Source: Sphingobium sp. (GTDB taxonomy: Bacteria; Pseudomonadota; Alphaproteobacteria; Sphingomonadales; Sphingomonadaceae). From it: DNA of 28,251 nt. The stretch spans positions 1-28,251 of the forward strand of contig JAGIAA010000037.1 in the NCBI GenBank assembly GCA_017745115.1. The letters are read 5' to 3'. Made by a program: the position numbers and the translations under genes. Shown one piece after another: positions 21,861 through 28,251 of this stretch (its first letter is position 1; each line of letters starts with the position of its first letter). The notes beneath the pieces are model-generated. The model saw nothing but the letters and a program-made list of their open reading frames with translations. It did not search any database and was not told the DNA's origin.

Positions 21861-22910
21861 ATGGCTCAGGATATCCGCATCGCGATCCTCGGCACGGGCC
21901 ACATGGCACAGACCTTTGCCATCGCGCTCGCCAGCATCGACGGCGTGACGCTCGCCGGCTTTTGTTCGCGCGATATCGAGCGTGCGAAGGCCATGGCCAC
22001 CTATCATGGCGCCCCGGCCAGCTATGGCGGGATCGACGAGATCCTCGCCGATCCAGCGGTAGACGCACTCTATATCGCCAACGACAATGCCGGCCATGCC
22101 GCTGCCGCCATCGCGGCGCTGGAGGCCGGCAAGGCCGTGCTCTGCGAGAAGCCGTGCGGCATTGATGCGGCCGAAGCCGCTGCCATTGCCAAGACGGCGG
22201 CGCGCACCGGACAGCTCTTCATGGAAGCGATCCCGACGCCCTTCATTCCGGCGGTCGCGGCGATATTGGAAACCGCGCGCAAGGGCGATCTTGGCCAGAT
22301 ACGGCGCTTTGCTGCCGATTTCGGCTATGTCGCCTCGCCGCAATCGCATCCGGGCTGCTTCTCGCCCATAGGCGGCGGCGTGCTGCTCGACCGCGGCATC
22401 TATTTGGCGACGCTGGCGCTCCTCGTCATGGGACCCGCGATCAAGGTACAGGCCGAGATATTGAAGGCGGCAGACGGCATCGACGTCGAGGCCTGGATCA
22501 ATCTCACCCATGAAGGCGGCGCGACCTCCGTGCTCGGCACATCCCTGACTTGCGAATTGCCCAACCGGCTGGATATCTCAGGGACCAGCGGCAGCGCCTG
22601 GGTGGAAGCCCCGTTGCTGGCCGCCGAGCGATATGGGATTTCGCACCATGGCCTGCCGCAGCGGGCGCAACCTTCTCGCGGCGGCTTCGTCTCAAGGCTC
22701 AAGCAGAAGCCGACGCTGCGCCGTGCGCTCTCGGTTCTGCGCGCGGCACGCTCACCACAGCTGAGCTACGGCCACAGCCTGTATCGCGGCGAAATCGAGC
22801 ATTTCCGCGACCTCCTGCGCAGTGGTGCCACGGAAAGCCCCGTATTGCCGGCGAGCCTCTCGGTCGCCGCCATGACTATCCTCGATCAGGCGAGAGCAAG
22901 CGCTTCATGA
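21861..22910 (+). CDS. Gfo/Idh/MocA-family oxidoreductase, second (GFOR/dihydrodiol dehydrogenase-like)
   Basis: This 349-residue protein has the same two-domain layout but is clearly different from its upstream neighbour. The Rossmann part begins RIAILGTGHMAQTFAIAL and carries AVLCEKPCGID (EKP at 96-98). FMEAIPTPFIPAV (120-132) and VLLDRGIYLA (174-183, Asp177 and Tyr181) match the glucose-fructose oxidoreductase / dimeric dihydrodiol dehydrogenase branch, where Tyr takes the usual His position. It starts at ATG 21861, four bases after the previous stop, and its TGA overlaps the ATG of the glycosyltransferase gene (22907-22910). It is therefore tightly coupled to both neighbours. The second enzyme may oxidise or reduce a keto sugar made by the first; this is inference. 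Confidence 0.9.
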   Translation: MAQDIRIAILGTGHMAQTFAIALASIDGVTLAGFCSRDIERAKAMATYHGAPASYGGIDEILADPAVDALYIANDNAGHAAAAIAALEAGKAVLCEKPCGIDAAEAAAIAKTAARTGQLFMEAIPTPFIPAVAAILETARKGDLGQIRRFAADFGYVASPQSHPGCFSPIGGGVLLDRGIYLATLALLVMGPAIKVQAEILKAADGIDVEAWINLTHEGGATSVLGTSLTCELPNRLDISGTSGSAWVEAPLLAAERYGISHHGLPQRAQPSRGGFVSRLKQKPTLRRALSVLRAARSPQLSYGHSLYRGEIEHFRDLLRSGATESPVLPASLSVAAMTILDQARASAS

Positions 22911-24109
22911 AACTGGCTTATCTGCTGTCTTTCTACCCGATGGCGAGTACGACCTTCATTCGCCGCGAGATCGAGGCGCTTGAAGCACTCGGGCAGCCCG
23001 TGGCGCGGATCAGCGTGCGTCATTGGGATACGCCGCTGGTCGATCCCATCGACATCGCCGAGGAAAAGCGCACCGACTATCTGTTGACCGGCAGCAAGAG
23101 TGCGTTCCTGCGCGACGCCCTGCTTGGCTTCCTGACGCATCCGCTCCGCGCCCTGAGGACGCTCCCGCTTGCATGGCGGCTGTACAGGCAAGCCGGCACC
23201 GGCCTCGTCGCCCACGCCGCCTATTATATCGAGGCACTGGCCTTCCTGCGCCGCGCAGCGCGGCTGGGCATCGCCCATGCCCATGTCCATTTCGCCAACA
23301 ATGCGGCGGCCGTCGCGCTGCTGGCGCGCCATATGGGTGGCCCGCCCTTCTCGATCACGGTTCATGGGCCGGACGAGCTGGTGAACAAGAAGACACTCTC
23401 GCTCGCCGACAAGGCGCGCGGCGCGGACTTCCTGCTGGCGATCACCGATTATTGCCGAGGCGAGATCCTCGCGGAGGCACCCGATGTCGCCGAGAAGGTC
23501 CACGTCCTCCGCTGCGGCATCGATCTGACCGACTTCGCCTATGATCCCACGCCGACGACGAGCCCCCGCATCGTCTGCGTCGGGCGCTTGTGTCACAACA
23601 AGGGCCAGAAGCATATTCCGGCAGCCGTTGCGCAGGTGAGGGCCGAGTTTCCCGACATCGTCGTCGATCTGCTAGGCGGCGGTCCGGACGAGGCGCTGAT
23701 CCGCGCTGAGATCGCCAAATATGAAGTGGAGAATAATATCGTCCTGCACGGCTGGGCAACCAGCGACCAGGTGCGCGCCGGCATTGCCACCTCCCGCGCG
23801 CTGCTGCTGCCGAGCTATGCCGAAGGGCTGCCGATCGTGATCATGGAAGCGCTGGCCATCGGGCGTCCGGTGCTGACGACGCGAATCACGGGCATTCCCG
23901 AACTCGTCGATTCAGGTTGCGGCTGGCTGTTCGAGCCGGGCGATGTCGATGCGATTGCCGAGGCCCTGCGCGGCGTCATGCGGGCCACCGCAGCGCAGCG
24001 TGCTGCGATGGGCGCCGAAGGGCGTCGCCGGGTTGAAGAACGCCATGACCTGCACAAGTCCGCAGCGCAATTGCTCGGCGACTTCGAGGCCAGTGCCGGC
24101 GAGGCTTGA
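22907..24109 (+). CDS. GT4-family glycosyltransferase
   Basis: This 400-residue enzyme is a predicted retaining GT-B glycosyltransferase that adds a sugar to a lipid-linked or surface glycan. The start MKLAYLLSFYPMASTTFIRREIEALEALG resembles the opening of the WcaL/AmsK-type group of exopolysaccharide glycosyltransferases (F-I-R-R-E-I x A-L-E). The donor-binding C-terminal half contains VCVGRLCHNKGQKHI (Arg227, Lys232) and the E-x7-E motif YAEGLPIVIMEAL with Glu306 and Glu314. The ATG at 22907 overlaps the previous stop (ATGA), so it is the third member of the operon. A much longer frame from 22550 overlaps the upstream gene and is rejected. It ends before a strong bidirectional terminator. 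The sugar and acceptor are unknown. Confidence 0.9.
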   Translation: MKLAYLLSFYPMASTTFIRREIEALEALGQPVARISVRHWDTPLVDPIDIAEEKRTDYLLTGSKSAFLRDALLGFLTHPLRALRTLPLAWRLYRQAGTGLVAHAAYYIEALAFLRRAARLGIAHAHVHFANNAAAVALLARHMGGPPFSITVHGPDELVNKKTLSLADKARGADFLLAITDYCRGEILAEAPDVAEKVHVLRCGIDLTDFAYDPTPTTSPRIVCVGRLCHNKGQKHIPAAVAQVRAEFPDIVVDLLGGGPDEALIRAEIAKYEVENNIVLHGWATSDQVRAGIATSRALLLPSYAEGLPIVIMEALAIGRPVLTTRITGIPELVDSGCGWLFEPGDVDAIAEALRGVMRATAAQRAAMGAEGRRRVEERHDLHKSAAQLLGDFEASAGEA

Positions 24110-24120
24110 GCCAAAATGAA

Positions 24121-24144
24121 AGGGCCGGCAACAAGGCCGGCCCT
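24121..24144. terminator. Bidirectional intrinsic terminator between the glycosyltransferase gene and clpX
   Basis: AGGGCCGGC (24121-24129) pairs perfectly with GCCGGCCCT (24136-24144) around a six-base loop. A T-rich run follows on the + strand (CTATCTTTTC) and TTCATTTT follows on the minus strand, so it can stop transcription from both convergent genes. Confidence 0.9.
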
Positions 24145-24169
24145 CCTATCTTTTCATCATCGCGGCCGC

Positions 24170-25441
<1,272 letters not shown>

Positions 25442-25596
25442 TCAATGCCTTTCTTCACCCGGCTTCGATCGCAACGCTTTCTGGCCGGGCCGTACTGGCC
25501 GGAGGTCATCCTAGCCCGCAAAACTGCCACATCACAAGTGGCGAAAATAGAGCCGCTTCGTAAACATGCACTTACGCGCCGCGACTGTTCTGACAC

Positions 25597-25627
25597 CGAT
25601 ATGGATGCCGGCATTCCGCCGGACAAG
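25597..25627 (-). promoter_or_regulatory. Candidate clpX promoter (sigma-32-like or sigma-70-like)
   Basis: On the minus strand CTTGTCC (25621-25627) is followed after 16 bases by CCATAT (25599-25604). This resembles the heat-shock consensus CTTGAAA / CCCCATNT, and it also reads as TTGTCC-N17-CATATC for a housekeeping factor. Leader length to clpX would be about 150 bases. Confidence 0.3.
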
Positions 25628-25754
25628 TGCTTTAACTTTGTTCAGGCGGTTGGGTTGCAGCCTCTTGGGGGCACTTTGATCCCAAGCGTAACCACATCCG
25701 AGCGGAGATGGCGCACGAACATTCACCGGCGCCCTGCATTCCAAGCAGGGATGA

Positions 25755-25781
25755 GGCGAAGGCGTTGCGCACGCCCTCGCC
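25755..25781 (-). other. Long stem-loop directly after clpP
   Basis: GGCGAAGGCGT (25755-25765) and ACGCCCTCGCC (25771-25781) form an 11-bp stem on the minus-strand RNA (one G-U pair) around a 5-base loop, about 11 bases after the clpP stop. No T-run follows, so it may protect clpP mRNA 3' ends or set the clpP/clpX ratio rather than terminate. Confidence 0.5.
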
Positions 25782-25791
25782 CATCGGTCCG

Positions 25792-26427
25792 TCAAGCCTC
25801 GGCGCTGTCCGTCGGCTGCGGACGGCGATCGAAGACCTGGTCGACCAGGCCGAATGCCTTGGCTTCTTCAGCCTCCAGGAACGTGTCGCGGTCCATCGCG
25901 GCCTCGACCTCGGGAAGAGTTTTGCCGGTATATTTGACATACAGGTCGTTGAGGCGGCGCTTGATGCGAAGGATTTCCTTGGCCTGGATCTCGATGTCGG
26001 AGGCCATGCCCTGCGCGCCGCCAGAAGGCTGATGCACCATGATGCGCGCATTGGATAGGGCAATGCGCATACCCGGCTCACCCGCCGCGAGCAGGAAGCT
26101 GCCCATCGAAGCGGCCTGGCCAATGCAGACGGTACCGACCTTGGGCCGGATATATTTCATGGTGTCATGGATCGCCATGCCCGACGTGACGACGCCGCCG
26201 GGCGAGTTGATATACATCCAGATGTCCTTCTTCGGGTTTTCCGATTCCAGGAACAGGAGCTGGGCAACGATCAGCGAAGCCATCTGGTCTTCGACCTGAC
26301 CGGTGACGAAGATGATCCGCTCGCGCAGCAACCGCGAAAAGATGTCGAAGCTGCGTTCGCCGCGGTTCGACTGCTCGATAACAATGGGAACCAGGGCGGC
26401 AAGGGGATCGGTGAAGCTGGAGGTCAC
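25792..26427 (-). CDS. clpP: ATP-dependent Clp protease proteolytic subunit ClpP
   Basis: This 211-residue serine peptidase forms the tetradecameric barrel that works with ClpX. The catalytic triad is in place: Ser107 in [11 protein letters not shown], His132 in MVHQPSGG and Asp181 in [21 protein letters not shown] and [18 protein letters not shown] are family hallmarks. I start it at GTG 26425-26427 ([19 protein letters not shown]), where AAAGAAG lies about five bases upstream; a longer frame from 26532 adds an N-terminus ([13 protein letters not shown]...) unlike ClpP. It follows tig, after a strong terminator, and precedes clpX. A heat-shock-type promoter candidate lies at 26467-26493. Confidence 0.96.
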   Translation of the reverse strand: MTSSFTDPLAALVPIVIEQSNRGERSFDIFSRLLRERIIFVTGQVEDQMASLIVAQLLFLESENPKKDIWMYINSPGGVVTSGMAIHDTMKYIRPKVGTVCIGQAASMGSFLLAAGEPGMRIALSNARIMVHQPSGGAQGMASDIEIQAKEILRIKRRLNDLYVKYTGKTLPEVEAAMDRDTFLEAEEAKAFGLVDQVFDRRPQPTDSAEA

Positions 26428-26466
26428 AGGACTTCTTTCGGTTTGTTGATCGCAGAGGTGGCTTAC

Positions 26467-26493
26467 ATCGGATGTCTTGATGAAGCCTTCAAG
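26467..26493 (-). promoter_or_regulatory. Candidate sigma-32 (RpoH) promoter of clpP
   Basis: Read on the minus strand, CTTGAA (26488-26493) is followed after 15 bases by TCCGAT (26467-26472), against the heat-shock consensus CTTGAA / CCCCAT. The start would be near 26460, giving a leader of about 33 bases to the clpP GTG at 26427. The -35 box is exact, the -10 matches four of six. Confidence 0.42.
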
Positions 26494-26536
26494 GGCCTTA
26501 ACCCCTTTCCTGTGGATGGATGGCCGCCGCACAAGA

Positions 26537-26572
26537 AAAGGCGCCCGGACGTTATTTCGTCCGAGCGCCTTT
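26537..26572 (-). terminator. Intrinsic terminator of tig
   Basis: AAAGGCGCCCGGACG (26537-26551) pairs with CGTCCGAGCGCCTTT (26558-26572) through 15 bp with one mismatch (a G-U pair in the minus-strand RNA), with a six-base loop, starting 23 bases after the tig stop and continuing into TTTTCTT on the minus strand. It separates tig from the clpP-clpX transcription unit. Confidence 0.9.
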
Positions 26573-26594
26573 GCTCAATCGAGCGTCGCCGCAA

Positions 26595-28151
26595 TCAGGC
26601 CTTGGCAGGAGCCTTTTTGGCGGCCGGCTTCTTGGCAGGCTTTTCAGCGGTGGCTTCCTCAGCCTTGGGAGCTGCGGCCTTCTTCGCGGCAGGCTTCTTC
26701 GCCGGAGCAGCTTCCTCAGTCTTTTCAGCCTTGGCGGCCGGCTTCGCAGCAGCCTTCTTGGCCGGCTTATGATCGTGGCTGTGGTCATGGCCGCAGCCCG
26801 GACCATGGACGTGGAGTTCGCCTTCTTCGCTTTCGATCGCGGCCTCGAGATCTTCGCGCGCGACGTTACGCTCGCTGATCTCGGCCTTCTCGAACAGGAA
26901 GTCGACGACCTTGTCCTCGAAAAGCGGCGCACGCAGCTGCGCAGCGGCAAGCGGTTCGTTCTGGATGTACTCGACGAAGCGCTGACGATCCTCGGGACGA
27001 TACTGCTGAGCCGCCTGCGCGATGAGGCGGTTCATTTCCTGCTGGCTGATCTCGATGCCGTTGGCCTGGCCGATCTCGGACAGCAGCAAGCCGAGGCGCA
27101 CGCGCCGCTCCGCGATCTTACGATAGTCGTCACGGTCGTTTTCCATGTCCGCGAGTGCCGCGGCCGGATCTTCCTCGTGGCTCGCTTCATGCTCGAGCTG
27201 CTGCCAGATCTGGCCGAACTCGGCCTCGACCATGCCCGGGGGCACGTCGAAATCATGCCCGGCGGCAAGCTGGTCGAGCAGCTGGCGCTTCATGAAGGTG
27301 CGCGTCAGGCCATTATGCTCCTGCTCGATATTGCCCTTGAGCAGTTCGCGAAGCTTGGCGAGGCTTTCGAGGCCCAGCTGCTTGGCGAATTCGTCGTCCG
27401 GCTCGCCCTCAGCAGTAGTCTTCACGGCCGTGATCTTGAGATCGAAGGTCGCATCCTTGCCGGCAAGATTCTTGGCGCCGTAATCCTTGGGGAAGGTGAC
27501 GTTGATCGTCTTCTCGTCGCCCGTCTTCACGCCGACCAGCTGGTCCTCGAAGCCCGGGATCAGATTGCCCGAGCCGATGACCACCGCCATGCCCTCGCCC
27601 GTGCCGCCGTCGAAGGCGACACCCGCGACCTTGCCGGCATAGTCCATGACAACCTGGTCGCCCGAGGCTGCCTTGTGGCTCTTCGGCGCGTCGGAGAAAC
27701 GCTGGCTCTGCTCGGCAAGACGCTTCACGGCCTCGTCGACCTGCGCATCACTCGCTTCCACCACAAGGCGCTCGAGCTTCAGGCCGTCGATGCTCGGCGC
27801 CGGGACAACCGGCAGCACTTCGAGCGCGATCTTGATCTCGGTGTCCTTGCCCTCTGTATAATCGTCGGAGAGCTCGACCTCGGGCTGCATGGCGGGACGC
27901 AGCTTGTTGTCGGCAATGATCTTGTCGAGACCCTCACGGACGGTCTTGTCCAGCGCCTCGCGCTGCAGGGCCGGGCCGTGCATCTTGCGGACCAGGTTCG
28001 CCGGGACCTTGCCGGGGCGAAAGCCGGGCATGCGCATCTGAGGCGCAATGGTCTTGATCTCGGCGTCGACCCGCGCATCGATATCCTTGGCGGTGACGGT
28101 CAGGGTGTAGGCGCGCTTGAGGCCCTCGTTCAACGTCTCGACAATCTGCAT
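26595..28151 (-). CDS. tig: Trigger factor, with His-rich and Lys/Ala-rich C-terminal extension
   Basis: This 518-residue ribosome-associated chaperone and peptidyl-prolyl isomerase is longer than the usual 430-450. The ribosome-binding signature MPGFRPGKVPANLVRKMHG begins at residue 41, the FKBP-type domain (about 150-245) includes GDQVVMDYAGKVAGVAFDGGTGEGMAVVIGSGNLIPGFEDQLVG, and the C-terminal chaperone domain runs to about residue 440. Then comes a Cys/His-rich segment ELHVHGPGCGHDHSHDH (445-461) and a 57-residue Lys/Ala/Pro tail (462-518), like the tail of TopA in this window. The His-rich part could bind a metal such as nickel or zinc; that is not known. The ATG is at 28149-28151. It is the first gene of the tig-clpP-clpX group. 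Confidence 0.96.
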   Translation of the reverse strand: MQIVETLNEGLKRAYTLTVTAKDIDARVDAEIKTIAPQMRMPGFRPGKVPANLVRKMHGPALQREALDKTVREGLDKIIADNKLRPAMQPEVELSDDYTEGKDTEIKIALEVLPVVPAPSIDGLKLERLVVEASDAQVDEAVKRLAEQSQRFSDAPKSHKAASGDQVVMDYAGKVAGVAFDGGTGEGMAVVIGSGNLIPGFEDQLVGVKTGDEKTINVTFPKDYGAKNLAGKDATFDLKITAVKTTAEGEPDDEFAKQLGLESLAKLRELLKGNIEQEHNGLTRTFMKRQLLDQLAAGHDFDVPPGMVEAEFGQIWQQLEHEASHEEDPAAALADMENDRDDYRKIAERRVRLGLLLSEIGQANGIEISQQEMNRLIAQAAQQYRPEDRQRFVEYIQNEPLAAAQLRAPLFEDKVVDFLFEKAEISERNVAREDLEAAIESEEGELHVHGPGCGHDHSHDHKPAKKAAAKPAAKAEKTEEAAPAKKPAAKKAAAPKAEEATAEKPAKKPAAKKAPAKA

Positions 28152-28251
28152 ATCTCTAACTCAACGCCTTCTCATCTCTCGCCAAAGCTGGCTGAAAATC
28201 TCGTGGGACCGTACGGGGGCGAGATGCCACGCAACTGGTGCGGGCGAAGGG
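28152..28251. other. Upstream region of tig, cut by the window edge
   Basis: The last 100 bases must contain part or all of the tig leader and promoter. I see no clear -35/-10 pair and no gene fragment. Confidence 0.4.

Larger units (their letters stand above)
25442..25791. other. Intergenic region between clpP and clpX
   Basis: These 350 bases hold no convincing gene; a 62-codon frame on the minus strand has no recognisable sequence. They contain the clpP 3' stem-loop (25755-25781), a second small dyad (CTTGGG 25664-25669 and CCCAAG 25681-25686) and the candidate clpX promoter. Confidence 0.6.

Noticed and set aside
22550..24109. Longer start for the glycosyltransferase
   Set aside because: The extra 119 codons overlap the second oxidoreductase in another frame; the ATG at 22907 begins the conserved GT4 N-terminus and forms an ATGA overlap.

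Overview
The window looks like chromosomal DNA of a high-GC alphaproteobacterium, most likely a sphingomonad (order Sphingomonadales). The reasons are: ALAS-type HemA (the alphaproteobacterial route to heme), a PEPxxWA-CTERM protein of the kind common in sphingomonads, the tig-clpP-clpX and plsY-dprA-topA gene orders, and GC-rich dyad repeats between genes. Genus and species cannot be read from the sequence. I see no insertion sequence, prophage, CRISPR array or rRNA; most genes are housekeeping.

Layout. 1-461 (-) is the start of cysD, running off the left edge. 820-2562 (+) is a LOV-domain hybrid histidine kinase (blue-light sensor) with a good candidate EcfG general-stress promoter just upstream. 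2782-3114 (+) encodes a small secreted protein and 3282-4451 (+) a secreted CE1-like esterase. 4470-10011 (-) holds plsY and dprA (start and stop codons overlap) and topA. Between dprA and topA lie a PEPxxWA-CTERM surface protein (-) and a small lipoprotein (+), which separate a group that is usually closer together. 10276-11767 (-) is an ArsR-SRPBCC-GST operon. 11877-14008 (+) carries murI and hemA. 14179-16353 (-) is a GGDEF-EAL protein with a degenerate GGDEF and an intact EAL, divergent from moaA-nadK (16364-18168, +). A tRNA-Asn(GTT) follows, then folD (-), then an unrecognised secreted protein (-).

20720-24109 (+) is a tight three-gene operon of two different Gfo/Idh/MocA oxidoreductases and a GT4 glycosyltransferase, which I read as a small sugar-modification and transfer module, probably for a surface glycan. 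It ends at a strong bidirectional terminator facing clpX. 24170-28151 (-) is tig-clpP-clpX, the ribosome-associated chaperone and ClpXP protease group, with a strong terminator after tig and candidate heat-shock-type promoters before clpP and clpX.

Most worth a second look are the EcfG-like promoter on the LOV kinase, the Gfo/Idh/MocA-GT4 operon (its first enzyme lacks the usual catalytic motif), the 20-codon upstream reading frame overlapping the hemA start, and two intergenic dyad repeats. I found no clearly new defence or mobile system.
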